Origin: Microcoleus sp. FACHB-61
Lineage (GTDB): Bacteria > Cyanobacteriota > Cyanobacteriia > Cyanobacteriales > Microcoleaceae
Direction of reading: 5' to 3'
Assembly: GCA_014695295.1 (NCBI GenBank)
Contig: JACJNY010000019.1
Span: 1 to 34,574, forward strand
Length of the DNA: 34,574 nucleotides
The notes below the pieces were generated by a model. The model worked only from the letters and a program-made list of their open reading frames with translations, ran no database searches and was not told the origin of the DNA. A program made the translations under genes and the position numbers. Shown one piece after another: positions 4,338 through 11,881 of the stretch (its first letter is position 1; the number at the start of each line of letters is the position of its first letter).

Positions 4338-6874
4338 ACCGGGAGCGAAAAACACTTAATCCAGGTTTCACAAGTTTTTACCAACTATACGATATTCCCT
4401 CGGAACTCGGTTCAAAAAACTTTGTCGGACGGGATGAGGAAATGCAGCAGTTGCACGGATTGTTGCAGGATGGAAGCCGCGTTGCCATTGCCGCTGCGTC
4501 GGGAATGGGCGGCATCGGCAAGACAGAATTGGTATGGCAGTATGCAACTTTTCACCGCGAACACAACACCTATCCAGCAGGGATTTGGTGGCTGTTTGTG
4601 CGGGACAACGATTTAGCGCCGCAGGTGTTGCAGAAAGCGCTGCGAATGGGAATTCAGCCGCCGGATACTCTCGACAATCTGGAGGAACGGTTGCAGTTTT
4701 GCTACGAAGAGTGGGCAAAACAAACCTCTGGCAATGCTCTGCTGGTATTGGATGATGTCAACGATTACCGCGCGGTGCAGCGGTTGCTGCCGAGAAATCC
4801 CCGCTTTAAGGTGTTGCTGACTGCGCGACAGCGACTGGAAGAAAAAACCGTGCAGCGATTGGATTTAAAGAAGCTCAGACCCTTGGATGCTTTCAAGTTA
4901 CTGTATGAAGTTAGTCAGGCAGAGACTCGCATTGTTCAGGAACAGATTGTTGCTGAACAATTGTGTGCTTGGTTGGAGTATTTGCCCTTGGGGATTGAAC
5001 TGGTGGCAACCTTTCTCAAGGTAGAGCCAGATGTGTCGGTAGCAGAGTTATTGGCACAGTTGCAGCAAAAGCTGTTGCAGGATGAGGTGCTGACTCCTGT
5101 AGCGGCGGCTTTTGAGTTAAGTTGGGTGCAGTTAAATGCTGCCGAACAGCAGTTGGCGGTATTGCTGAGTGTGTTTGCTTTGGCTCCCATGCCTTGGCAG
5201 TTGGTGGAGTCAGTGGTCGTAGTTTGTAGAGTAGAAGCCCCAAAGCAAAACTGGCTGAAGAAATTGTTTGTGGTGTGGGGAAAGGTGCAAGCACCTCAGC
5301 AGTGGTGTTTGCTACTGGACGATCGGGTTTTGAGCCAGAGTCGGCGGCGTTTGGTGGAGTTGAGTTTGCTGGGGCGCGTGGAGCAAAAGCAGTATCAACT
5401 TCATGCTTTGATTCGGGAGTTTTTTGCAGCCAAATTGCAGGGATACGCCGATGCTGAGAATTTGCGGAGAAGTTTTGCGGTGGTGCTGACAGCGGTGGCA
5501 AAGACGATTCCGCAGACTGTGACGCTGGAGGTGCAGCAACGGGTGAAGGAGGCGCTGCCCCATTTGGAGGTGGTGGCGGAACAATGGTCGCATTTGCTGG
5601 AAGATAGCACTGATGCTATGGGGTCTTTCACAGTCTTAGCGCGGGTTGCCCAGGGGCAGAGTTTGTGGGCAGAGGCGGAGAAATGGTATCAAGCTTGCCT
5701 GCAGATGACGGAGGAACGCTACGGAGCCGATCGTCCCGATACGGCAACGAGTTTGAACAATCTGGCAGAGCTATACCGTGCAATGGGACGCTACCCGGAA
5801 GCAGAACCCTTGTATGTGCGATCACTTTCTATCCGTGAGCAACAGCTCGGAGCCGATCGTCCCGATACGGCAATGAGTTTGAACAATCTGGCATTACTGT
5901 ACGGTGAAATGGGACGCTATCCGGAGGCAGAACCATTGTTAGTGCGATCGCTCTCGATCTCGGAGCAGCAGCTCGGAGCCGATCATCCCCATACGGCATT
6001 GGGTTTGAACAATCTGGCAGAGCTATACCGTGCAATGGGTCGCTACCCGGAGGCGGAGCCCTTGCTCGTGCGATCGCTCTCGATCCGTGAGCAACAACTC
6101 GGAGCCGATCATCCCAATACGGCAACGAGTTTGAACAATCTGGCAAATCTATACAATGCAATGGGACGCTACGCGGAGGCAGAACCCTTTTATGTGCGAT
6201 CGCTCTCTATCAACGAGCTGCTATTCGGAGCCGACGATCCTCATACGGCAACGAGTTTGAATAATCTGGCATTACTGTACGGTGAAATGGGAAGCTACCC
6301 GGAAGCGGAACCCTTATATGTGCGATCGCTCTCGATCAGGGAGCAACAGCTCGGAGCCGACCATCCCGATACGGCAGGCAGTTTGAACAATCTGGCAGAG
6401 CTATACCGTGCAATGGGACGTTACCAGGAGGCGGAACCCTTGTTAGTGCGATCGCTCTCTATCATGGAGCAGCAGCTCGGAGCCGACCATCCCCATACGG
6501 CAACGAGTTTGAACAGTCTGGCAGGGCTGTACTATGCAATGGGACCTTACCCGGAAGCCGAACCCTTGTTAGTGCGATCGCTTGCTATTAGGGAGCAGCA
6601 GCTCGGAGCCGACCATCCCGATACGGCAATAAGTTTAAACAATCTGGCAGAGCTATACTATGCAAGGGGTCGCTACCCGGAAGCGGAACCGCTTTACGTG
6701 AGAGCATTAAAAATCTTGTTTAACCGATTGGGAGAGAATCATCCCAACACCCAAAAAGTTTGGAGCAATTTCATTGATTGTCTCCAGCAGGCGATATCAA
6801 CGGGTCAAGACTCGCAGCTTTCCCAGCATCCAGCAACGCAAGCACTGCTTCAGCAACTTCGGGAGACGGAGTAG
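4331..6874 (+). CDS. NB-ARC / tetratricopeptide-repeat STAND ATPase (reached by -1 frame)
   Basis: A STAND-class signalling ATPase. The frame is open from 4316. It has no ATG, GTG or TTG before the ATG at 4442, and starting there would cut off FVGRDEEMQQL, the conserved F-V-G-R-x-x-E-L lead-in of NB-ARC domains. Counting from 4442: P-loop GMGGIGKT at residues 21-28, Walker B LVLDDVND at about 101-108, sensor VLLTAR at about 124-129, and LPLGIEL (GLPL-like) at about 181-187. A winged-helix-like region follows, then eight near-identical 42-residue TPRs and a short tail. With the upstream frame the fused protein would be about 1009 residues: coiled coil, NB-ARC, TPR sensor. STAND proteins oligomerise after ligand binding to the repeat domain; many act in immunity or signalling. 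The ligand and output here are unknown. Confidence 0.85.
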   Translation, partial: VLDRERKTLNPGFTSFYQLYDIPSELGSKNFVGRDEEMQQLHGLLQDGSRVAIAAASGMGGIGKTELVWQYATFHREHNTYPAGIWWLFVRDNDLAPQVLQKALRMGIQPPDTLDNLEERLQFCYEEWAKQTSGNALLVLDDVNDYRAVQRLLPRNPRFKVLLTARQRLEEKTVQRLDLKKLRPLDAFKLLYEVSQAETRIVQEQIVAEQLCAWLEYLPLGIELVATFLKVEPDVSVAELLAQLQQKLLQDEVLTPVAAAFELSWVQLNAAEQQLAVLLSVFALAPMPWQLVESVVVVCRVEAPKQNWLKKLFVVWGKVQAPQQWCLLLDDRVLSQSRRRLVELSLLGRVEQKQYQLHALIREFFAAKLQGYADAENLRRSFAVVLTAVAKTIPQTVTLEVQQRVKEALPHLEVVAEQWSHLLEDSTDAMGSFTVLARVAQGQSLWAEAEKWYQACLQMTEERYGADRPDTATSLNNLAELYRAMGRYPEAEPLYVRSLSIREQQLGADRPDTAMSLNNLALLYGEMGRYPEAEPLLVRSLSISEQQLGADHPHTALGLNNLAELYRAMGRYPEAEPLLVRSLSIREQQLGADHPNTATSLNNLANLYNAMGRYAEAEPFYVRSLSINELLFGADDPHTATSLNNLALLYGEMGSYPEAEPLYVRSLSIREQQLGADHPDTAGSLNNLAELYRAMGRYQEAEPLLVRSLSIMEQQLGADHPHTATSLNSLAGLYYAMGPYPEAEPLLVRSLAIREQQLGADHPDTAISLNNLAELYYARGRYPEAEPLYVRALKILFNRLGENHPNTQKVWSNFIDCLQQAISTGQDSQLSQHPATQALLQQLRETE
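5726..6733 (+). repeat. 126-bp tandem repeat encoding eight TPR units
   Basis: Eight 126-bp units, each encoding a 42-residue TPR of the type DTATSLNNLAELYRAMGRY followed by EAEPLYVRSLSIREQQLGAD. A degenerate ninth begins at HPNTQKVW. Units are very similar at DNA level, and most carry GTGCGATCGCT (HIP1) at the same place. Variation is concentrated at a few positions (LAELYRAM / LALLYGEM / LANLYNAM, and the residues after SLSI), the concave-face helix positions of a TPR. Confidence 0.92.
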
Positions 6875-6911
6875 CTGTTGCTGCTAGAGCGATTGTTGCC
6901 AATTTCCTACA

Positions 6912-7015
6912 AAACTTACGCATGGGGTCCAGAAACCGGGTTTTTTCGAGAATACTTCGTTACAGCCCGCAGATAATGCAAAAAACCCGGTTTCTCTGAC
7001 GAAGCGCATAAGTCC
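6912..7015. repeat. Dispersed palindromic (MITE-like) element, copy 2
   Basis: The best-preserved copy. Ends are AAACTTACGCA (6912-6922) and GCGCATAAGTCC (7004-7015), an imperfect terminal inverted repeat. Inside, AGAAACCGGGTTTTTT (6931-6946) is the exact reverse complement of AAAAAACCCGGTTTCT (6980-6995). It lies just after the STAND gene and could form a stable RNA hairpin. Confidence 0.82.
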
Positions 7016-7058
7016 AGATCGCATTAAAAAGAGATAAGTTGCGATTTTTCGTTTGGTG

Positions 7059-7115
7059 GGGGCGGGTTTTTGAGATTGTCTATCTGTGTCATAAAGGGTT
7101 GGAAAAACCCGCCCC
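7059..7115. terminator. Inverted repeat between convergent genes, likely bidirectional terminator
   Basis: GGGGCGGGTTTTT (7059-7071) and AAAAACCCGCCCC (7103-7115) are perfect 13-bp complementary arms around a 31-base loop. The T-run ends the left arm and the A-run begins the right arm, so the layout is not a standard intrinsic terminator. The position between the STAND gene and the convergent ubiD-like gene still favours a transcript-end role. Confidence 0.5.
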
Positions 7116-7165
7116 TAGAGGTCGATCGAGGATGTGCGATATGTCAGATTTTAGGGTTGATTCCC

Positions 7166-8674
7166 CTACTTCATCTCATATCCAAACAAATTCGGATCGA
7201 CTTCTCCCAAATTCAAATCAGCCAAACCATACTCAGCCCAACGCCTTTCTACCATCGCCGCCACATCCGGATCGGACTCCAAAACTTCCCCCCATTCATG
7301 ATCGGTTTCCGGCGGCATCTTCGTAGTAGCATCAATCCCCATTCTGCCTCCCAAACCAATCTTTTCACTGGCAAAATCTAACGTATCAAAAGGCGTATTC
7401 GGCAGAATAAAAACATCCCGAACCGGATCGACTTTAGAACTAATTGCCCAAACTACTTGACGCGGGTCGCGAATGTTGATACTTTTATCCACAACAATCA
7501 CAAACTTAGTGTAAGTAAACTGCGGTAATGCACTCCAAAATGCTAAAGCAGCCCTGCGCGCTTGACCGGGATATGCTTTATCAATCGAGATAATTGCGGC
7601 CTTATAACTCAGGGCTTCCATCGGTAAGAAGAAATCGACAATTTCCGATACTTGCTGCCGCAAAATAGGCGTATAAATACGGTTAAGCGCGATCGCCATC
7701 ATTGCTTCTTCTTTCGGCGGCCGCCCGCTAAATGTCGTCAGATAAATCGGGTCTTTGCGGTGCGTCATGCAGTGGAATCGCACCAACGGCGAATCTTCCA
7801 CGCCGCCGTAATAACCCATGTGATCCCCGAAGGGCCCGTCGGGCAGAACTTCCCCCGGCGTAATCGTTCCTTCTAACACAATTTCCGAGTCCGCCGGTAC
7901 TTCCAAATCTACGGTTTTGCACTTGGCCAATTGCACGCCGGAACCGCCGTAAAGTCCGGCAAATAACCATTCCGATAAATCTACAGGAATTGGGGTTGCT
8001 GCGGCGAGAATAATCAGGGGATCGACTCCAAGGGCGATCGCAACTTCCAACTTTTTACCAGCCTGCGCCGCTTTCCGCAAGTGCCGCGCGCCGCCCCGCA
8101 CCGATAACCAGTGTACAGTCATCGTGTTTTTTGACTGCAACTGCAACCGATAAACCCCCACATTCGGCGTGCCCGTTTCGCAATCTTTGGTAATTACCAA
8201 ACCCAGGGTGATAATTTTGCCGGCATCTCCCGAATAAGGGCGAATCATCGGGATTTTGTTCAAATCCACCCCTTCTCCCTCAAATACCACTTGCTGACAA
8301 GCTGGGAAAAAGTCGCGGCCCGGTTTAGCCTTCACTACGTCAAACAGCACTTTGCCGAATTCTATCGCTTGGGAAATCTTTTTCGGCGGTTTTGGCTGTT
8401 GCAGCATTCCCAGTTTTTTGCCGAGCTCTTCTAGTTCGATCGGCTTTTCCATGTTCATCGCCCAGCAAACCCGCTGTTCCGTACCCAAGAGGTTAATGGC
8501 GACGGGGAAATCTGCCCCTTTGACGTTTTCAAACAGCAGTCCAGGGCCGCCTTTTTGCAGCATTTGGTTGGAAATTTCGGCAATTTCGAGGTCGGAATCG
8601 ACTAAGGCGCTAATCCGGCGCAGTTGTCCCCGTTCTTCAAGTAGTTTTAGGAATCCCCGCAAGTCTCTAGCCAT
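7166..8674 (-). CDS. ubiD: UbiD-family decarboxylase
   Basis: A 502-residue member of the UbiD family, which uses prenylated FMN to decarboxylate aromatic or unsaturated acids; the classic substrate is 4-hydroxy-3-polyprenylbenzoate. The family is visible from the start MARDLRGFLKLLEERGQL, LLFENVKG, the LPDGPFGDHMGYYGG loop, GRPPKEEAMM and WALSS-like WAISSKVDP. Length matches bacterial UbiD (about 490-500). It is expected to be cytosolic and to need a UbiX flavin prenyltransferase, which is not in the window. In cyanobacteria a role in plastoquinone head-group formation has been proposed; that is pathway knowledge, not shown by this sequence. No clear SD precedes the ATG. It is a single-gene unit, convergent with the STAND gene. 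Confidence 0.9.
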   Translation of the reverse strand: MARDLRGFLKLLEERGQLRRISALVDSDLEIAEISNQMLQKGGPGLLFENVKGADFPVAINLLGTEQRVCWAMNMEKPIELEELGKKLGMLQQPKPPKKISQAIEFGKVLFDVVKAKPGRDFFPACQQVVFEGEGVDLNKIPMIRPYSGDAGKIITLGLVITKDCETGTPNVGVYRLQLQSKNTMTVHWLSVRGGARHLRKAAQAGKKLEVAIALGVDPLIILAAATPIPVDLSEWLFAGLYGGSGVQLAKCKTVDLEVPADSEIVLEGTITPGEVLPDGPFGDHMGYYGGVEDSPLVRFHCMTHRKDPIYLTTFSGRPPKEEAMMAIALNRIYTPILRQQVSEIVDFFLPMEALSYKAAIISIDKAYPGQARRAALAFWSALPQFTYTKFVIVVDKSINIRDPRQVVWAISSKVDPVRDVFILPNTPFDTLDFASEKIGLGGRMGIDATTKMPPETDHEWGEVLESDPDVAAMVERRWAEYGLADLNLGEVDPNLFGYEMK

Positions 8675-8762
8675 TTTTTTTAAGAATTGTTAACGTTCTT
8701 TTGTTATTATGAGCCGATCGACTGCCACAATTTACTCCTGAACCGCTCAAAAGATACGTATT

Positions 8763-8812
8763 TAACGAACCGCGAAGACGCCAAGGGCGCGAAGGAAGAG
8801 AAAGAAGAAGAT
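8763..8812. repeat. Dispersed purine-rich intergenic repeat
   Basis: AACCGCGAAGACGCCAAGGG followed by CGCGAAGGAAGAGAAAGAAG is a sequence type often seen between cyanobacterial genes. A related copy lies in opposite orientation at about 15005-15052 (TCCTCTGCGTTCTCTGCG, then TACTCTGCGGTTTAA). It has no coding capacity. Confidence 0.5.
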
Positions 8813-8857
8813 AGGTAATGCCTTGTTCGGTTCGGGAGTAGGTTGCATAATGGGTTA

Positions 8858-10294
8858 ATGAAATGTCCTCGATGCGAATCTGACCAAGTTCGTAAAAACG
8901 GCCGTCCCAAGGGGCACCAGCGGTATCTTTGCAAAGCTTGCCGCAAACATTTTTTTGAGCAGTTGAGTCCGCAGTCTTTCACTCGCAAATGCACTGAAAC
9001 ACGGTTAAGCGAAGCTATCCCGAAGGAAATCGCCCCTGCAACCACCACAGAGTCCGGCGGGATTGCGATTTTGCTGTTAGATGCCGAAAATCTGAAACTT
9101 AAGGTTAATACAGAACAATTCTTAGCCAGTTTGTGCGACTATCCCCTGCAAGTTAAAATTGCTTTTGCTAACTGGAAAAACCCGAGTATGGGCAAGTTGG
9201 ATGCTGAACTTTACGATCGCGGTTATGAACTGATTCACGTTCCGGGCGGTGCTAATAGTGCTGATGGTAAAATGATTGCTTTTGGCGCTGCTATTTTATA
9301 TAGATATCGGGATGTGCGACAAGTTTTTGTCTGTTCTTCCGATGGTTTGTTAAATCATCTTTGCAATCAGTTGCAAAATCAGGGATTGACTGTGTTTCGG
9401 GTGCGTCGGCAAAATTCGGTTTTGTCTGTTGAAAATCCTCGGACTGGTGATAGTCATCACTATTCCTGTGAGAGGGAAATAGAAATCCCTAGTTTTGAGG
9501 AATTGGCTAATCAAGTTGCAGAGTTGTTGAAGGCTGAACACAAATCTATTGATGAGCGAATAGCTCGTTTTTCTACTGTGGCTGAGCTTTTTCAAGAGCG
9601 CCGAACTGTTGCTTTCAATTCTACAACTTCCCCTGCAGCAGCACTGTCGCAGTCAGCACAAAACGAAGTTACCCCGGTGTCTGAAGCATCTTTGGCGACC
9701 GTTGCTTTTAATCAAAATGTTGCGGAGAAAAACTTGCCAGAAATAATACCTGGTCTCAATTCAAATGCTATTGAGTCGCTGGATGTTTTAAAAAATATAC
9801 TTGTAGAAATAATTGAAGCTGCCAAAAAGGAATTAAAAGAGGATGCTATTCCTCTGCTAAAAATTAAGAAAGTTTTTTGGGCTAAGTATCAATCTCATGC
9901 TGATTTAGTTGTGAAAAAGTTTTTGGGTGAAAAATCCAGTTTAATCAAATATTTGCAGTCGGAATCTGGGGTTTTTGAAGTAAAATTAATCGACCAGAAA
10001 CATCAAGTGGCGCTCGTCACCAAAAAATCTTCCACTTCAAAAACTCATTCCTCTGCTGCCCTGGAAGCATCTGTAGTCAAAATTGTCAAAGGATTAACTG
10101 CTCAATCTCCCGGGAGCTATATTCCGATTAGCCAGGTTGCCAGCGAATTTAATAAGTTATACAATCAACCAATTACTAAAAAACTGCAATCGATGAATTT
10201 GGGCAACAAGCTGATTAAATTTTTGCAGTCATGCAAAACATTTAAAATTAAGAAAAACGGTAAAATTTATGAAGTGGCGATCGCACTTCCCTAG
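8858..10294 (+). CDS. Zinc-ribbon / NYN ribonuclease-like / LOTUS (OST-HTH) protein
   Basis: A 478-residue predicted RNA-processing protein. Residues 1-33 form a zinc ribbon (C3, C6, C25, C28; CPRCESDQVRKNGRPKGHQRY) like that of IS1 InsA-type transposases. Residues about 68-185 are a NYN/LabA (PIN-like) nuclease domain with the expected acidic residues D75 (LLLDAEN), D136 (NSADGKM) and D162 (CSSDG). A charged linker follows. Two LOTUS-like winged helices come next, a weaker one at about 310-385 and a clear one at the C-terminus (SYIPISQVASEFNKLY, ending SMNLGNKLIKFLQSC). NYN plus OST-HTH is a known bacterial architecture expected to bind and cut RNA. The ATG at 8858 is preferred; the frame also opens with a TTG at 8843. 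A paralogue without the zinc ribbon lies at 16555-17964. Confidence 0.85.
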   Translation: MKCPRCESDQVRKNGRPKGHQRYLCKACRKHFFEQLSPQSFTRKCTETRLSEAIPKEIAPATTTESGGIAILLLDAENLKLKVNTEQFLASLCDYPLQVKIAFANWKNPSMGKLDAELYDRGYELIHVPGGANSADGKMIAFGAAILYRYRDVRQVFVCSSDGLLNHLCNQLQNQGLTVFRVRRQNSVLSVENPRTGDSHHYSCEREIEIPSFEELANQVAELLKAEHKSIDERIARFSTVAELFQERRTVAFNSTTSPAAALSQSAQNEVTPVSEASLATVAFNQNVAEKNLPEIIPGLNSNAIESLDVLKNILVEIIEAAKKELKEDAIPLLKIKKVFWAKYQSHADLVVKKFLGEKSSLIKYLQSESGVFEVKLIDQKHQVALVTKKSSTSKTHSSAALEASVVKIVKGLTAQSPGSYIPISQVASEFNKLYNQPITKKLQSMNLGNKLIKFLQSCKTFKIKKNGKIYEVAIALP

Positions 10295-10460
10295 CTTTTT
10301 TATAAATACGGCCCTACCTGCGCTGTAAATCGCCCGCGAAGCCGTGCGGAATTAGCCGAGTACGATCGGACAAATCATTTTTTACGGCTTTGGGCAATTT
10401 CGAGCGTCAATCATACGCGCAATAACTTCAATAGAACTTGCAGCAGCTAACCGTCAAAAA

Positions 10461-10501
10461 CTTAATCTAATCTTAACCATAATTTAAAACAACCTTAGAG
10501 T
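10461..10501 (+). promoter_or_regulatory. Pho box, distal copy
   Basis: Four 8-bp units with 3-bp spacers at an 11-bp period: CTTAATCT, CTTAACCA, TTTAAAAC, CTTAGAGT. This is the cyanobacterial Pho-box pattern (CTTAACCT-type repeats) bound by the response regulator SphR/PhoB under phosphate starvation. It sits 150-190 bp before pstS. Confidence 0.85.
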
Positions 10502-10530
10502 TTTGGCGCCCATTACTTAATGTTTAAAAA

Positions 10531-10571
10531 CTTAATCAACCGTTAACCATAATTTAAAACAAACTTATTGT
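10531..10571 (+). promoter_or_regulatory. Pho box, proximal copy
   Basis: A second four-unit box exactly 70 bp after the first: CTTAATCA, GTTAACCA, TTTAAAAC, CTTATTGT, again with 3-bp spacers. CCATAATTTAAAACAA is shared word for word with the distal copy, so the pair arose by a 70-bp duplication. It ends about 30 bases before the possible -10 at 10602, which suits activation. Confidence 0.87.
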
Positions 10572-10637
10572 TTCCTATGCTTTTACTTGGGGATTTCAGT
10601 CTATCCTATGTAGGGGATTCCCCAAAGTCTGCTATTT

Positions 10638-10647
10638 AAGGAGGAGG
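10638..10647 (+). promoter_or_regulatory. Strong ribosome binding site of pstS
   Basis: AAGGAGGAGG ends three bases before the ATG at 10651, and its AAGGAGG core lies six bases before it. It is the strongest SD seen in the window and contrasts with the weak or absent ones of pstC and pstA, as expected for a binding protein made in excess. Confidence 0.8.
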
Positions 10648-10650
10648 AAT

Positions 10651-11679
10651 ATGATTTTTTTCACAGCACGTTGGCGACGTGCCTTTATACTTACGTTAGC
10701 AGCAGCAGCATTTTCACTCTCGTTGATTAGTTCTGCTGTAGCAGCCGTCACTCTAAACGGTTCGGGAGCAACTTTCCCTAAACCTCTTTACGATCGCTAC
10801 TTCTCTCAGATGAGAAGTGCAAATCAAATTACTGTAAACTACGAAGGAACTGGTAGCGGTGCTGGCATCAAAGCATTAATTGCAGGCACTGTTGATTTCG
10901 CAGGCAGCGACGCGCTGATGACTGCTGCACAAATCGCTGAGGTAAAGCGCGGCGTCATGGCGGTTCCGACTGCTGGCGGCGCTGTTGCAGTTGTCTACAA
11001 CTTGCCCGGAGTAACCAATCTGAGGCTAAATAACGATGCTATGAAAGGCATCTTTGAAGGCAAGATTACTCGCTGGAATGATGCGAAAATAGCCGGAATT
11101 TCTGGACAAGCTAAAAACTTGCCAAATACTGCCATTCGAGTAGCTGTACGCGCAGATAGCAGCGGTACAACTTTTATTTTTGCTAACCACTTGCAGGCGA
11201 CCGGTAGCAGCATCAAAGCTGCCTCTCAGCCGAGTTGGCCAGGAAGCCCTGTCAGCGGTCAAGGAAACCCCGGCGTAGCTGCTTTGGTGAAGAATACAGC
11301 GGGTGCGATCGGCTACGTTCAAGATACTTTTGCTCGGCAAAACAATCTCCAAACAGCATTTATTCAAAATAAAGCTGGCCGGTTTGTAGATCCTAGCTTG
11401 GCTGAAGCAGAGAAAGCTTTAGCAGGGGAAACATTCCCCGCAGACTTCCGCTTAGTAGAAGGCAATCCTAACGACGGTTATCCGATTGTTGGTTTGACTT
11501 GGCTGTTAATCTACAAACAGTATCCTGCTGCGAAAGCAGAGGCTATTAAAAAGATGGTTAATTGGGTGATGACTACAGGTCAAGGTATCAACAAACAGCT
11601 AGAGTTTACTCAGATTCCTTCAGCTACAGCTCAAAAGGTGGTTCAAACAGTTAATCAGAGCGTGGTGGCTAGAGGTTAA
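10651..11679 (+). CDS. pstS: Phosphate ABC transporter substrate-binding protein PstS
   Basis: The periplasmic phosphate-binding protein of the high-affinity Pst importer. The first roughly 31 residues are a Sec signal peptide (basic WRRAF, hydrophobic core LTLAAAAFSLSLISS, AVAA cleavage region). The mature protein begins VTLNGSGATFPKPLYDRYF, the standard PstS N-terminus. Phosphate-binding features include the GSGATFP loop, FAGSDALMT, and RADSSGTTFIFANHL. Length (342) is normal. It heads pstSCAB, directly downstream of two Pho boxes. High expression under phosphate starvation is expected. Confidence 0.96.
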   Translation: MIFFTARWRRAFILTLAAAAFSLSLISSAVAAVTLNGSGATFPKPLYDRYFSQMRSANQITVNYEGTGSGAGIKALIAGTVDFAGSDALMTAAQIAEVKRGVMAVPTAGGAVAVVYNLPGVTNLRLNNDAMKGIFEGKITRWNDAKIAGISGQAKNLPNTAIRVAVRADSSGTTFIFANHLQATGSSIKAASQPSWPGSPVSGQGNPGVAALVKNTAGAIGYVQDTFARQNNLQTAFIQNKAGRFVDPSLAEAEKALAGETFPADFRLVEGNPNDGYPIVGLTWLLIYKQYPAAKAEAIKKMVNWVMTTGQGINKQLEFTQIPSATAQKVVQTVNQSVVARG

Positions 11680-11766
11680 TTCCGGCGATCGCACGGGGTT
11701 AGGAGTTGACGGGTTAAATGTATGGCTCAAAACTCATGAATAATCAGGTTAATGTGCGCTAGATTT

Positions 11767-11804
11767 ACTGGGTAAGGTGCGCAGCGCGTACCTTACAAAC
11801 CAGT
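11767..11804 (+). repeat. Strong hairpin between pstS and pstC
   Basis: GTAAGGTGCGC (11772-11782) pairs with GCGTACCTTAC (11786-11796) around a 3-base loop, extended by ACTGG (11767-11771) with CCAGT (11800-11804). No T-run follows. It may cap the pstS messenger 3' end and lower pstC/A/B output. The GTAAGGTGCGC core resembles a dispersed repeat also seen at 18861-18886. Confidence 0.65.
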
Positions 11805-11881
11805 TTCGCAGCGCCCACCCAGCCCATTATAAGTCCTCGTCCTTTAAGCAAATATTTCACTTTTTACGCACTAATGTCGGT

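Larger units (their letters stand above)
10295..10650 (+). other. pstS upstream region
   Basis: There is no gene in it. The first 150 bases hold nothing recognised. The rest carries the duplicated Pho boxes, a possible -10 (TATCCT at 10602-10607) and a GGGGATT / GATTCCCC palindromic segment near 10589-10623, which could fold in the 5' leader just before the strong ribosome binding site. Confidence 0.6.

Noticed and set aside
4332..4410. Stimulatory stem-loop after the slippery site
   Set aside because: Only weak pairings (GACC with GGTT, CCGGGA with TCCCTCGG with a bulge) were found; not strong enough to list as a feature.
5016..6161. Several open frames antisense to the STAND gene
   Set aside because: They are mirror frames of the 126-bp TPR repeats and repeat every 42 residues; the plus-strand protein is clearly the coding one.
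5726..6733. CRISPR-like regular repeat
   Set aside because: The 126-bp units are coding TPRs with no unique spacers.
11777..11881. 35-codon N-terminal extension of PstC
   Set aside because: Covers the hairpin repeat, and the sequence does not resemble PstC; the ATG at 11882 fits the family length.
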